Source of the DNA: Enterobacterales bacterium
Lineage (GTDB): Bacteria > Pseudomonadota > Gammaproteobacteria > Enterobacterales > Enterobacteriaceae
Assembly: GCA_015654925.1 (NCBI GenBank)
Contig: JAATFX010000020.1
Span: forward strand, 166,266-230,265
DNA: 64,000 nt
Direction: 5' to 3'
Shown: positions 8,394-18,723 of the stretch, piece after piece
Position numbering within the stretch: the stretch's first letter is position 1
Layout of the letters: each line of letters opens with the position of its first letter
The notes under the pieces: generated by a model
The model's database searches: none
What the model was told of the DNA's origin: nothing
The model's input: only the letters and a program-made list of their open reading frames with translations
Made by a program: the position numbers and the translations under genes

Positions 8394-9338
8394 ATGTCTA
8401 AGCAGGACGAACAGCGATTACTTATCAAGATTGCGACGCTCTATTACGCCGAAAATAAAAAGCAGGCGGATATCGCCGCCGCCCTGCATCTGTCCCAATC
8501 CTTTGTCTCCCGGGCCATCAACCGCTGTATCAAGGACGGGGTGGTAAAAATCAGCGTGATACAGCCGCCGAATATGTTTATGGGACTTGAATCCGCCATC
8601 CAGCAACGCTACGGCATCGATCAGGCCATCGTGGTGGACGTACCCGACGACGCCGGCGCCCAGCAGATCAAACAGGCCATCGGCTCGGCGGCCGCGCATT
8701 ACATGCAGACCAGTATCCGCCCCGACGATTTGGTCGGCATTTCGTCCTGGAGCAGCACGCTGCGCGCAATGGTGGACAATCTGCACCCCCTGTCCGTCAA
8801 GGCCAGCGGCGTGATCCAACTGCTGGGGGGCGTCGGCCCCAATGGCAATGTGCAGGCCACTCTGTTGACCCAAATGCTGGCCGATCAGCTTAACTGCCAT
8901 GCCTACCTGTTGCCGGCGCAAAGCATCGAGCGGTCGGTGGACGATCGCCTGCGCCTGGTCAACAGCAGCGAAGTGGCGGAGGTGGTGGCGAAATTCGGCG
9001 AAGTGGACGTGGCGTTGGTGGGTATCGGCGCGCTGGAGCCGTCGCAGTTGCTGATGAATTCGGGCAACTACTATCAGGAAGATATGCTGCGTCTGCTGGC
9101 CGGGCGCGGCGCGGTGGGCGATATCTGCCTGCATTATTTCAACGCCCGGGGCGAAGCCGTGCTGGCGGATGATGAAGATCCGGTAATCGGCATGCCGCTG
9201 CCGCAGGTGCGCGAATGCGCCCGGGTGGTGGCGCTGGCCGGGGGACAGGAAAAAGTGGCGGCGGTAAAAGGCGCGCTCGAAGGACGCTATATCGACGTGC
9301 TGATTACCGATCGCCTGGTGGCGGAACGGTTGATTTAA
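8394..9338 (+). CDS. SorC-family sugar-responsive transcriptional regulator
   Basis: A 314-residue regulator. An N-terminal helix-turn-helix (about 10-60: AENKKQADIAAALHLSQSFVSRAINR) precedes the sugar-phosphate binding SorC domain (about 60-314), which resembles phosphosugar isomerase folds. Such regulators usually sense the phosphorylated sugar of the pathway they control. CAGGAGACGTCGC-ATG supports the start at 8394; the upstream in-frame codons lack an RBS. It faces the sugar operon tail to tail, with 115 nt between stop codons, and is the obvious local candidate to control it. Confidence 0.85.
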   Translation: MSKQDEQRLLIKIATLYYAENKKQADIAAALHLSQSFVSRAINRCIKDGVVKISVIQPPNMFMGLESAIQQRYGIDQAIVVDVPDDAGAQQIKQAIGSAAAHYMQTSIRPDDLVGISSWSSTLRAMVDNLHPLSVKASGVIQLLGGVGPNGNVQATLLTQMLADQLNCHAYLLPAQSIERSVDDRLRLVNSSEVAEVVAKFGEVDVALVGIGALEPSQLLMNSGNYYQEDMLRLLAGRGAVGDICLHYFNARGEAVLADDEDPVIGMPLPQVRECARVVALAGGQEKVAAVKGALEGRYIDVLITDRLVAERLI

Positions 9339-9420
9339 CGGCGCGATGCCGTCGGCATGGTCCCGCGCGCCCGGGGTCGCCCGGCGCGCCCCTGCCATGA
9401 TTTGCCGCCCAAATCTTCTG

Positions 9421-9438
9421 CCGGGCCGGCGCGCCCGG
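9421..9438. terminator. GC-rich hairpin between convergent regulator and operon
   Basis: CCGGGC and GCCCGG (9421-9426 with 9433-9438) form a stem in the 115-nt gap between the two convergent units. Another GC-rich dyad lies near 9363-9390. Neither has a T run, so a termination role is only likely. Confidence 0.4.
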
Positions 9439-9453
9439 CACAAGCCTTATGCC

Positions 9454-10881
9454 TCAGGGTTTTTCATGCCAGTAGCACTCGACCCCCAAGTATTTGGTGA
9501 ACGCTTCATGCAGCACCGCGGCGCTGGCCGAATGGTTCATGGCCACATGGTGCTCGAAACCCTCTTCACAGATATAGCGCAGCAGCGGTTCCATCGCCGG
9601 GATTTGCACCACCGCGCGGCACCCTACCGTATCCAGCGGATCGTCCACCACCGTCCCTTCCCCCACGTAGGCCTTTACCTTGCCGGTAAATTCATCCGAG
9701 GATAAGCGGAAATAGGTCAACGGGCCGGCTTTCATCCGCCCGTGCACCGCGCCGCAGGTATTTTCACAGCCGACGGTGGTGCCGATGATATCCGCCGTGC
9801 CCATTACCGGGTTTTCCAGGCTTTCGCTGGGAAAATTGCCGCAATGGAACAGTACGCATTTATCCTGCTCATCGCCAAAATTATTATTCCAGTCGGCGAT
9901 GGACGCCGGCGAGAGCGTGCTGCTGGCCAGGGCATACATCGACAGCGCGCCCATGACATCCACTTCGCAGGCGCTGGGCATTAATTGCCCCGACATCACG
10001 CTCATGATGGAGCAGACGTTAATGCCCAGGTTTTCCTGGAGCGACGTCCAACACTGAATGGCGGTGGTGTCGATATCATTGGCCAATACCCATTCGCTGA
10101 TTACCACGAATAGCTTGGCCATGGTATGCAGCTTGTCGGCGGGGATGGCGGCGGTATCGGCATTCTCTTTGAGCAGCCCCAGTTTTTCCCCCACCCGCAG
10201 GTCTTGATCGCTAAGGTGGCCGACGCGGGTGAAAACCTCCGATAAATCCAGCGTTTCCACCGACACGCCCATGCGTTCGAGCAATTTTTCGCTGTAACGC
10301 ACGGTATTAAACGCGGCGGGACGCGCGCCGATCGCGCCGATCCGCACCCCTTTCATGGCATGCACCAGCCGGCAAAGCTGGGTAAACTGCCGCAGGTCGC
10401 GCGCGAAGGGTTCGCCGGTCAGGGCGCATACGTGACGTCCGGTCAGGGTGAAGGGAATACCGCATTGCCGCAGGTTATTGCACAAGGAGATTTTGCCGCA
10501 AAAACTGTCGCGCCGGGTGGCCAGCCCCATTTTGTCCAAACTATCCTGCTCCGCCTGGATCAATACCGGCACGGTGAGGCCGGACAGGCGAATGGCGTCC
10601 GCCACCGCTTTTTCGTCGCCGAAGTTGGGCAGCAGCACCACGATGCCGTGTATGTCATCGCGATGCCGGCGAAACAGGTCCGCGCACGTTTTGGCATCCT
10701 GCCAGGTTTCGACCCCGCCCAGCTTGGTTTGCTGTTCATCGAGCATCACGGTATTGATGCCCAGGCGGCCAAATACGTCCAGCGCGTCGCGGCGGGCTTC
10801 CGCCACCAGATAACTGGGGAAGAAGCCCCGGTTGCCGACAATCACGGCAAAGGTAAGCCGTTCTACTATTTTTCTCGACAT
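9454..10881 (-). CDS. L-fucose/L-arabinose isomerase-family sugar isomerase
   Basis: A 475-residue protein whose C-terminal half has the fucose/arabinose isomerase signature: CWTSLQENLGINVCSIMSVM, ACEVDVMGALSMYAL and VLFHCGNFP. These carry the metal-binding acidic residue and histidine. Aldose-ketose isomerisation of the imported sugar is expected. The ATG at 10881 (MSRKIVERL) has a good RBS (GGGAGTGAAGCA) and starts 4 nt after the kinase stop; the 71 codons upstream in frame overlap the kinase and are spurious. It is the last gene of the operon. If the operon is for apiose, this would be the D-apiose isomerase, but substrate cannot be read from sequence. Confidence 0.8.
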   Translation of the reverse strand: MSRKIVERLTFAVIVGNRGFFPSYLVAEARRDALDVFGRLGINTVMLDEQQTKLGGVETWQDAKTCADLFRRHRDDIHGIVVLLPNFGDEKAVADAIRLSGLTVPVLIQAEQDSLDKMGLATRRDSFCGKISLCNNLRQCGIPFTLTGRHVCALTGEPFARDLRQFTQLCRLVHAMKGVRIGAIGARPAAFNTVRYSEKLLERMGVSVETLDLSEVFTRVGHLSDQDLRVGEKLGLLKENADTAAIPADKLHTMAKLFVVISEWVLANDIDTTAIQCWTSLQENLGINVCSIMSVMSGQLMPSACEVDVMGALSMYALASSTLSPASIADWNNNFGDEQDKCVLFHCGNFPSESLENPVMGTADIIGTTVGCENTCGAVHGRMKAGPLTYFRLSSDEFTGKVKAYVGEGTVVDDPLDTVGCRAVVQIPAMEPLLRYICEEGFEHHVAMNHSASAAVLHEAFTKYLGVECYWHEKP

Positions 10882-10885
10882 TGCT

Positions 10886-12388
10886 TCACTCCCGGTAGGG
10901 TTGTTCCGGCTGATAGCGGGCCCGTGCGACGGCCGCCTGCCAGAGATTATAATTGTCATGCATCTCCGCGGTCTCAGCGCGCGGTTCGATGTATTCCACT
11001 TCTCGCGGCAGCGCCGCGATCTGTTGATTATCACGCCACCAGCCCAGGGTTTTGCCCGCCAGATAGGCGGCGCCCAGCGCTGAAACTTCGGCATTAAGGT
11101 TGCGGATCAGCCGGCGCTGCAGCAAGTCGGCCTGGAACTGCATCAGCCAGCGGTTTTGCGTGGCGCCGCCGTCTACCCGCAGCGCGGGCAGAGTGCGGCC
11201 CGCCGCCCGCTCCATGGCGAAAAACACGTCGGCCACCTGATAGGCGATGGATTCCAGCCCGACCCGGGCCAGCACTTCCGGGGTAGCGGCATCGGTCAAC
11301 CCGCAGATCAGGCCCCGCGCCTGGCTGTCCCAATAGGGCGCGCCCAGGCCCGACAACGCCGGGACAAAAAACACCCCCTGGTTGCCCGACTGGGTGAGCG
11401 CCATTTCGGACAGCCGCGCCAGGGACGAAACCCCCAGCAGCCGCGCCACCCACGAGAGGCCCGCGCCGGTATGGGTGATATTACCCTCCAGCGCATAGCG
11501 GATCTGCCCGTCGTGCCAGGCCACGGTGGAACCCAGCCCCTGCCCCTGCGCCGCCACCCGGTCCACCGCCAGCATCAGGGAAGAGCCGGTGCCGTAGGTG
11601 GCTTTGACATCCCCGGCCTGATTGCCGCCCTGGCCGTAAAGGGCGGCGTGGGAGTCGCCAATCATGGCGGCGATGGGGATGCCGCCGGCAAGCTGGGGCA
11701 CCTGGCCGGCAAGCGTTACGCCGTGTATCGCTGCCGACGGCTTCACTTCCGCCAGGCAGGCTTCGGGCACCTGGAACAGGGCCAGCAGCGCCTCGTCCCA
11801 GCGGCACTGGTGAATATTGAATAGCTGGGTGCGCGAGGCGTTGGCGTAATCGGTGGTGAACGCCCGCCCGCCGGTGAATTGCCAGTTCAGCCAGCTATCG
11901 ACCGTGCCGACGCAGAGTTCGCCGCGGGAAGCGCGATCATAGCCCGCGGGCAGCGCCGCCAGCATGCCGCGGATTTTGGCGGCGGGAAACAGCGGATCGA
12001 TGGGCAGGCCGGTGGCCTGGTAAATCAGCGCCGCCTGGCCGCTTTGGGCCAGTTCGCGGCAAAAATCCTGCGATCGCCGGCACTGCCAGCTGACCACCGG
12101 CGTAAGCGGCCGGCCGGTGGCGCGCTCCCAGATCAAGACCGATTCACGCTGGTTGCTGACGGCCAGCCCCACCACCTCGGCATCGGGCATTTGGGCCAAA
12201 CACTCGCCAATGGCCCGGCATACCCCCTGCCAGATAGCCGCCGGGTCCTGCTCGGCCCAGCCGGGACGGGGATGTTCAAGGGTGAGCGGCACCGCCGCCT
12301 TGGCCATAATCCGTCCTTCACGATCCACGGCGATCGCCTTGGCGTTGGTGGTTCCCTCGTCAATCGCCAGGATTATGGGCGTGGTCAT
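10886..12388 (-). CDS. FGGY-family carbohydrate kinase
   Basis: A 500-residue ATP-dependent sugar kinase of the glycerol/xylulose kinase family. The N-terminal DEGTTNAKAIAVD phosphate loop and the C-terminal GLIGL..PYWDS-like and DGGATQN motifs are intact. In this operon it would phosphorylate the ketose made by the isomerase before transketolase cleavage. Its ATG overlaps the stop of the transketolase C-half by 4 nt, so translation is coupled. Glycerol kinase is a near relative, but the neighbours (isomerase, transketolase, pentose-type transporter) argue for a ketopentose kinase such as apulose kinase. Confidence 0.85.
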   Translation of the reverse strand: MTTPIILAIDEGTTNAKAIAVDREGRIMAKAAVPLTLEHPRPGWAEQDPAAIWQGVCRAIGECLAQMPDAEVVGLAVSNQRESVLIWERATGRPLTPVVSWQCRRSQDFCRELAQSGQAALIYQATGLPIDPLFPAAKIRGMLAALPAGYDRASRGELCVGTVDSWLNWQFTGGRAFTTDYANASRTQLFNIHQCRWDEALLALFQVPEACLAEVKPSAAIHGVTLAGQVPQLAGGIPIAAMIGDSHAALYGQGGNQAGDVKATYGTGSSLMLAVDRVAAQGQGLGSTVAWHDGQIRYALEGNITHTGAGLSWVARLLGVSSLARLSEMALTQSGNQGVFFVPALSGLGAPYWDSQARGLICGLTDAATPEVLARVGLESIAYQVADVFFAMERAAGRTLPALRVDGGATQNRWLMQFQADLLQRRLIRNLNAEVSALGAAYLAGKTLGWWRDNQQIAALPREVEYIEPRAETAEMHDNYNLWQAAVARARYQPEQPYRE

Positions 12389-13335
12389 GATGGCTCTCCC
12401 CGGCAGACGCGCAGCGCGGTGCGCACCACCCCGGCGGCGTCAAAGCCATGATGGGCGCGCATCGCGGCCCGATCCGCCGCAATGGCGTACTCGCCGTCGC
12501 CGATGCCCAAGCGCACCAGGGGAATGCCGCTGCCCCCCTCGGCCAGCACTTCCGCCACCAGGCTGCCCAAGCCGCCGTTGATATTATGTTCCTCCACGGT
12601 GATCACCTGTTTACTCTCTTTGAGCCGCGCAAGTAATTCGCGAGTATCGCATGGCCGTATCGACGATACGTTGATGACCGCAGCAGAAATCCCCTGCTCC
12701 GCCAGCAGCGCCGCGGCGTCAACCGCCTCGTGCACCGTCGACCCCATGGCCACCAGCGCCACGTCGCCGCCCTGGCGCAGCATATCGATCTGTCCCGGCG
12801 CGAAGCGATAGTCCGCATCATGCAGCGCGGGCAATGCTTTGCCATCGAGCCGGATATAAACCGGCCCCACATGGGAAAGCGCGTAATCCACCATCTGGCG
12901 GCATTCCTCCGGTGAAGACGGCGCAAAAATCTGGATATTGCCAAAACCGCGCAGCACCGCGATATCATCGATGCTGTGATGGGTGCTGGCCAATGGCCCA
13001 TAGCTGGCGCCGGCGTTGAGTCCGAACAGTTTTACATTGCAGTTGTTGTAACAAACATCGATTTTCACCTGCTCGTTGGCGCGGGAAATCAAAAACGGCG
13101 CCGCATTGCAGGTCACGGCGATCTTGCCGCCGATGGAGAGGCCGACGGCGGTGCCGACCATGGTCTGCTCCGCGATGCCGACGTTGACGATACGGTCGGG
13201 GAAGCGGGCCACGAATGGGCCAATCTTCGCCGTCGAGGTGGAATCCGCCAGCACCGGCACCAGATCCATGCCGTCATCCACCGCTTTGATAAACCGTTCA
13301 ACCATTACGCTGGCCAAGTGTTCAGCATTACTCAT
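12385..13335 (-). CDS. Transketolase, C-terminal subunit
   Basis: A 316-residue protein with the pyrimidine-binding (about 5-165) and C-terminal (about 185-310) domains of transketolase. The VNVGIAEQTMVGTAVGL segment holds the conserved Glu that activates thiamine diphosphate. It forms one enzyme with the N-half encoded directly upstream; their reading frames overlap by 8 nt. Split transketolases of this type transfer a two-carbon unit from a phosphorylated ketose. In the known D-apiose route they convert apulose 4-phosphate plus glyceraldehyde 3-phosphate to xylulose 5-phosphate and dihydroxyacetone phosphate. The assignment to apiose is inference. Confidence 0.85.
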   Translation of the reverse strand: MSNAEHLASVMVERFIKAVDDGMDLVPVLADSTSTAKIGPFVARFPDRIVNVGIAEQTMVGTAVGLSIGGKIAVTCNAAPFLISRANEQVKIDVCYNNCNVKLFGLNAGASYGPLASTHHSIDDIAVLRGFGNIQIFAPSSPEECRQMVDYALSHVGPVYIRLDGKALPALHDADYRFAPGQIDMLRQGGDVALVAMGSTVHEAVDAAALLAEQGISAAVINVSSIRPCDTRELLARLKESKQVITVEEHNINGGLGSLVAEVLAEGGSGIPLVRLGIGDGEYAIAADRAAMRAHHGFDAAGVVRTALRVCRGEPS

Positions 13336-14158
13336 CTTTTAATTCCTCCAACGCCAGGGCGATTTCATCCCCTTTGAATACGCGGTGGTGCCACTCGGCA
13401 CGTCCCTGGGTAAACGAGATCCCCGCGCCCTTTTCGGTATTGGCGATGATCACGTTGGGTTTGCCGTTGGCCGGCAGATTCTCCAGCGTATCCACCACCG
13501 ACTGCATATCGTTGCCGGCGCATTCGGTAACATTCAGGCCGAACGCCAGCCATTTTTCCGCCAGCGGATCGGTATTCATGATCGAGCAGGTCAAGCCGGC
13601 CAATTGCAGTTTGTTTTTATCATTGATGATGATCAGGTTATCGAGGCCGTAGTGGGCGGCCACCAGCGCGGCTTCCCAGTTGCTGCCCTCGGCCAGTTCG
13701 CCGTCGCCGGTCAGGGCGAACACCCGCCGCGGGCTGTGGTCGCGTTTGGCCGCCAGGGCGATGCCCACCGCGACCGGCAGGCCGTGGCCAAGGGCGCCGG
13801 TATTGAGTTCAATCCCCGGCGTTTTGTGGCGCACCGGATGGCCGGGCAAATGCGAGTTGGCGTGCTGGTAGGTCGGCAGCCAGTCAACGGGGAAATACCC
13901 CGCTTCGGCCAGCGTGCAGTAATACCCGCCGACGCCATGGCCTTTTGACTGGATATAGATATCGCGCTCCGGGCTATCGAGCCGGTCGGGCGCACAGTTG
14001 AGCACCCGGAAATAGAGCGCCGTCAATATTTCCACCTCGGAGAGGTCGGCGCCGGTATGGCCCCCCGCCGGGCTGCCGGCGTTCAGCAGCACAATGCGGC
14101 GGCGGATCTGGCGCGCCTTACTGACCAGCTCATCCACGGACAATGCATAGGGATTCAT
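13328..14158 (-). CDS. Transketolase, N-terminal (ThDP-binding) subunit
   Basis: A 276-residue N-half of transketolase. The thiamine diphosphate and Mg motif GDGELAEGSNWEAALVAAHYGLDNLIIINDKN is complete, and GHTGADLSEVEILTALYF lies near the N-terminus. ATG at 14158 (MNPYALSVDEL) follows AGAGAGGTGAAGTC, a strong RBS; the longer upstream reading is not needed. This is the first gene of the catabolic half of the operon and is separated from the permease gene by 102 nt that contain a hairpin and a dyad. Confidence 0.88.
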   Translation of the reverse strand: MNPYALSVDELVSKARQIRRRIVLLNAGSPAGGHTGADLSEVEILTALYFRVLNCAPDRLDSPERDIYIQSKGHGVGGYYCTLAEAGYFPVDWLPTYQHANSHLPGHPVRHKTPGIELNTGALGHGLPVAVGIALAAKRDHSPRRVFALTGDGELAEGSNWEAALVAAHYGLDNLIIINDKNKLQLAGLTCSIMNTDPLAEKWLAFGLNVTECAGNDMQSVVDTLENLPANGKPNVIIANTEKGAGISFTQGRAEWHHRVFKGDEIALALEELKDE

Positions 14159-14198
14159 GACTTCACCTCTCTCAATTTTTGAATTTTTACTCACAAAA

Positions 14199-14210
14199 GA
14201 ATATTTATTC
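14199..14210. promoter_or_regulatory. Possible second operator before the transketolase genes
   Basis: GAATATTTATTC resembles the palindrome GAATATATATTC at the operon promoter (18514-18527) with two differences in the centre. It lies 41 nt upstream of the transketolase N-subunit start. It could be an internal control site for the same regulator. The two short A/T-rich sites may also match by chance. Confidence 0.35.
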
Positions 14211-14215
14211 ATATT

Positions 14216-14234
14216 CGGCCCAAAAAATGGGCCG
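14216..14234 (-). other. Intercistronic hairpin between transport and catabolic genes
   Basis: CGGCCCA (14216-14222) and TGGGCCG (14228-14234) form a 7-bp stem with a 5-nt loop between the permease stop (14261) and the transketolase start (14158). No T run follows on the minus strand. It may stabilise the 3' end of the transporter mRNA or attenuate read-through. Confidence 0.5.
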
Positions 14235-14260
14235 TGCATTCCTGCGACCCCAACGGGATA

Positions 14261-15361
14261 TTACTCCGTCGTTCCTTCTTTGATGATTTTCTGCGACACG
14301 ATGGCGGCCTTGTGCTGCATGCGGTTTTGCATCTGATCGATAATCACCGCCACGATAATCACCATGCCTTTAATCACCATCTGCCAAAATTCACTGACGC
14401 CCATCATGACCAGGCCGTCGGCCAAAATACCGATGACAAACGCGCCAATCAGCGTACCGACAATGGTGCCGCGCCCGCCTGCCAGGGATGTCCCGCCCAG
14501 TACCACCGCCGCGATGGCGTTCATTTCAAAGGCGGTGCCGGTAGCCGGGTGGCTGGCGACCAACTGGGAGGAGACCACAATCCCCGCCACGGCGGCGCAC
14601 AAACCCGAAATGACATAGACCCACACCTTGACCTGTTTGACTTTGATGCCCGACAGCTCGGCGGCCCGTTCGTTGTCGCCGATGGCGTAGACATGGCGGC
14701 CGAACGGCAGGCGCCGGGCCACATAAGCGATGGCCAGCGCCAGCACAAACATCATCCAGATGCTGTAGGGCACCCCCAGCAGCGAGCCGGCCCCGATGGC
14801 GTCAAAGCCGGTATTGCCCAGGCGCGGGTTGCCGTCCAGGCCGGGGAAGGTTTCGCCGTTGGACAACAGCATCGCCGCGCCGCGCACGATGTACATGGTG
14901 CCGAGCGTGCAGATAAACGGCGCGACATTGTAGCGGGTGATAATCCAGCCGTTAATGGCGCCGATCAGCGCGCCCAGCACCAGCACCAGAGGGATGATGA
15001 CCCAGACGCTGGGGAAAATAGCGATGCCGAACATGGGCAGCACGATGCCGTGCGCGATCATCCAGCCGGCGAACATGCCGCACAACCCGAGGGTGGCGCC
15101 GATGGATAGGTCAATGCCGGCGGTAATGATCACAAACGTGATGCCGAGCGCCAGGAAGGCGTTGATGGAAATATGTTTCATCATGATGATGATGCTGCCG
15201 GTATCGAGAAACCCGGGCACCGTGGCGGTGAAAAAGCCCAGGATCAGGAATAGCGCGATAAAAGTGCGCAGTTTAAGCAGCATCAGCAGCAGATTTTCGC
15301 GCGAACGGAAACGCTGTCCTAGGGTCAGGGGCGCCAATGTCGCGGTGTTGGTTGCTTTCAT
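14261..15361 (-). CDS. Ribose-type ABC transporter permease
   Basis: A 366-residue RbsC/XylH-family inner-membrane permease with about nine or ten hydrophobic segments. The family signature GTMYIVRGAAMLLSNGETFPG and the ATPase-contacting AAVAGIVVSSQL...NAIAAVVLGGTSLAGG are present. ATG at 15361 follows the ATPase stop by one base, so the two are coupled; upstream in-frame codons overlap the ATPase gene. It works with the ATPase and binding protein encoded upstream to import a pentose-like sugar. Confidence 0.92.
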   Translation of the reverse strand: MKATNTATLAPLTLGQRFRSRENLLLMLLKLRTFIALFLILGFFTATVPGFLDTGSIIIMMKHISINAFLALGITFVIITAGIDLSIGATLGLCGMFAGWMIAHGIVLPMFGIAIFPSVWVIIPLVLVLGALIGAINGWIITRYNVAPFICTLGTMYIVRGAAMLLSNGETFPGLDGNPRLGNTGFDAIGAGSLLGVPYSIWMMFVLALAIAYVARRLPFGRHVYAIGDNERAAELSGIKVKQVKVWVYVISGLCAAVAGIVVSSQLVASHPATGTAFEMNAIAAVVLGGTSLAGGRGTIVGTLIGAFVIGILADGLVMMGVSEFWQMVIKGMVIIVAVIIDQMQNRMQHKAAIVSQKIIKEGTTE

Positions 15362-15362
15362 A

Positions 15363-16883
15363 TCAAAACCCTTTTGCACTCGCCGAGACCAATGCCGACT
15401 CCTGGGCCGATTGACGCTCGACATTCGCCGTCAACTGACCGTTCGACATCACCAGAATACGGTCGGAGACCGCCATGATTTCTTTCAAATCCGAGGTGGA
15501 AAACAGCACGCCGATCCCTTGCTCGGATAACGCCACCATCATTTCAAACACATCGGCCTTGGCGCCCACGTCAATGCCGCGCGTCGGTTCATCGAGCAGC
15601 AGCAGCTTCGGACTGGTCAGCAGCGAACGGCCGATAACCACCTTTTGCTGGTTGCCGCCGCTCAGCGCCTGGATTTCCACATCCGGCGAGGACACTTTGA
15701 TCGAGAGATCGCCGATGGTGGAGGCCACGACTTGCTCTTCCTGGCTGCGCATAATGCTTACGCCGTGCTGCAAGCGCCGCCAGAGGCTGGCGATGGTCAG
15801 GTTGATCGCCACCGACGAGGCAGGGAAAATGCCGGCTTTTTTGCGATCTTCCGGCACCAGGCTCATGCCGAGTTTGATGCGATTGGCGGTGGACATGCCG
15901 GTGGAAATAGGTAAATCCCCCAGCCAGATTTTGCCCAGATAATTTTTCTGCGTGCCCAGCAAGCATTCAAACAGCTCGGTGCGCCCGGCGCCCATCAGGC
16001 CATAAATGCCCACGATTTCGCCGGCACGCACGCTGAAGGTGACGTCGTTGACCACCGGATGGCCGGCGTCGTTGACGCAGGTGATATGGTCCGCCTGCAG
16101 CACCGGCAGGCCGAAGGCGCGTCCGGGCTTGAGAAACGTTGTGACAGGGTCACCGCCAAGCATTTCCCGTACGATCCACGGCACGTCGATATCGCTCACC
16201 ACCGCCTCGGCCTGAAAGCGGCCGTCGCGCAAAATGGTAATGTAATCACCGATGGCCATCAGCTCTTCCAGGCGGTGCGAAATATAGATAATCGATACGC
16301 CCTGGCGGGTCAGTTCGCGTATCACCCGGAACAGCACGTCCACTTCGGTTTTGCTTAGGGCCGAAGTGGGTTCGTCCAGGATCAGGATATCGGCCTGCTC
16401 CGCCAGGGCTTTGCCGATTTCCACCAGTTGCTGCTGGCCTACTTTCAAGTTGGAAACCAGTTCGCGGGGCGAAATCGGCTGATCAAGCCTGGCCATCAGT
16501 TCGGCGGTGATACGCTCCTGCTCGGCCTGATTGATAGGCCGCAGGCCGGACTGGAGCTCGCGGCCCAGAAAAATATTTTCCGCCACGTTGAGGTTTTCCG
16601 AGAGATTCAGCTCCTGGTGCACCATGCCGATGCCCTTGGCCGCCGCTTCGCGGGTATTGCCGAAGCTGACCGGCTCCCCGTTGAGCAGTATCTGGCCCGA
16701 GGTCGGCCGTTGCACCCCGGCCAGCACGTTCATCAGGGTGGATTTGCCCGCGCCGTTTTCGCCGATAATCACATTTACCTTGCCGCGATAAACGTTGTAA
16801 TCCACGCGATCCAGCGCCAACGTGCCCGGATAGAGCATGGTTATGCCCGTGGCGCGCAGGATGATGTCAGGTTTTTCACTCAT
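15363..16883 (-). CDS. Ribose-type ABC transporter ATP-binding protein (two nucleotide-binding domains)
   Basis: A 506-residue RbsA/MglA-family protein with two ABC domains (about 8-245 and 260-500). The first has Walker A GENGAGKST and Walker B LILDEPTSAL. The second has the degenerate GLMGAGRTE loop, signature LSGGNQQKV and LLLDEPTRGID, as is normal in this family. Its start overlaps the DUF2291 gene by 4 nt. It energises sugar uptake through the permease encoded next. Confidence 0.93.
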   Translation of the reverse strand: MSEKPDIILRATGITMLYPGTLALDRVDYNVYRGKVNVIIGENGAGKSTLMNVLAGVQRPTSGQILLNGEPVSFGNTREAAAKGIGMVHQELNLSENLNVAENIFLGRELQSGLRPINQAEQERITAELMARLDQPISPRELVSNLKVGQQQLVEIGKALAEQADILILDEPTSALSKTEVDVLFRVIRELTRQGVSIIYISHRLEELMAIGDYITILRDGRFQAEAVVSDIDVPWIVREMLGGDPVTTFLKPGRAFGLPVLQADHITCVNDAGHPVVNDVTFSVRAGEIVGIYGLMGAGRTELFECLLGTQKNYLGKIWLGDLPISTGMSTANRIKLGMSLVPEDRKKAGIFPASSVAINLTIASLWRRLQHGVSIMRSQEEQVVASTIGDLSIKVSSPDVEIQALSGGNQQKVVIGRSLLTSPKLLLLDEPTRGIDVGAKADVFEMMVALSEQGIGVLFSTSDLKEIMAVSDRILVMSNGQLTANVERQSAQESALVSASAKGF

Positions 16884-17494
16884 TGCGCCGCTCCCCGTTT
16901 AATCTCCAGCGCCACGCCGTCGGCCAGGCCGTCCGGGCGCAGGGTAAAGGCCGCCAATATCTCGGCGTTCTGGCCGATCCATCCGGCGTCCAGCGCCGGC
17001 AGACCGCTTAACGCCTGTTTGTTCAGCGCCCTGGCCACCTGCGCGAACTGCACTTGGTTTTTAAAATCTTCAAAGCGGATAAAACCGGCGGCATCGCGCA
17101 CGGCATTACCTTTGATAATCGGTCCCAGTTGCAGGCTAACCTGCTCGCCGTTGACGATCGCCGTCAGATTGCGCTCCAGCCCTTCTGTGTCCAGGGCGCT
17201 GATTTTTCCGGTAAATTTGACGTAGACGCTTTTATTTTCCGTAGGGTTAAGCTTTCCCTGGGCCTGTTTGAGCGCCGTCCAGTCCAGCGCCTGTCCATGG
17301 GCGGCGGGCAGGATTTTGCTTGCCCATAGGCTTTGCGCGATTTGCGCCGGCGTCTGGTTGGAATAGTCGGGCCCGGCCGACGGATCGGCGGGGATAATGG
17401 GATTGCCGTCGCTGTCCAGATCGACCACGGTACAGGCCGCCAGCAGAATGGCCAGGCACCCTATTGCCGCTTTACGAATTACCCTGAGCTGCAT
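16880..17494 (-). CDS. DUF2291 lipoprotein
   Basis: A 204-residue predicted lipoprotein: N-terminal signal with lipobox LLAAC-TVVDLD, then a soluble domain of the DUF2291 family. The function is unknown. Members are typically encoded inside ribose/apiose-type ABC operons between the binding protein and the ATPase, as here. A role in substrate delivery or transporter assembly at the periplasmic face is only a guess from that context. Confidence 0.85.
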   Translation of the reverse strand: MQLRVIRKAAIGCLAILLAACTVVDLDSDGNPIIPADPSAGPDYSNQTPAQIAQSLWASKILPAAHGQALDWTALKQAQGKLNPTENKSVYVKFTGKISALDTEGLERNLTAIVNGEQVSLQLGPIIKGNAVRDAAGFIRFEDFKNQVQFAQVARALNKQALSGLPALDAGWIGQNAEILAAFTLRPDGLADGVALEIKRGAAQ

Positions 17495-17543
17495 ATCTTC
17501 TCCTGGTGGAAGGAGCCCCGCGGCCCCTTCACGGTGTGGATGA

Positions 17544-18546
<1,003 letters not shown>

Positions 18547-18647
18547 TCTGAGTGTCGCAAGTCCCCGGCTGAATGTCCATGGCGATTATTGGGAATAGCG
18601 AGTGCTGTCACAAAAAGCAACAAAGTGATTACATCGGGGGGTGGGTA

Positions 18648-18674
18648 TTACCCGCCGCGTTACGCGGCGGGTAA
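18648..18674 (-). terminator. Strong hairpin downstream of pgpB
   Basis: A 12-bp perfect stem (18648-18659 with 18663-18674) with loop TTA begins about 50 nt after the pgpB stop. It lacks a T run, so it may be a factor-assisted terminator or 3'-end stabiliser separating pgpB from the sugar operon. Confidence 0.55.
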
Positions 18675-18723
18675 TGCTCGGGAAAGGAATTCCCCGGGCG
18701 GCATCCGCTGCGCTATGGCGCCG

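Noticed and set aside
8418..9443. 341-codon open frame antisense to the SorC-type regulator
   Set aside because: The sense strand has a clear HTH and SorC domain with a good RBS; the antisense product has no domain features.
10886..12388. Glycerol kinase (glpK) for the FGGY kinase
   Set aside because: The fold is shared, but no glp genes are near and the gene is coupled to transketolase and isomerase genes.
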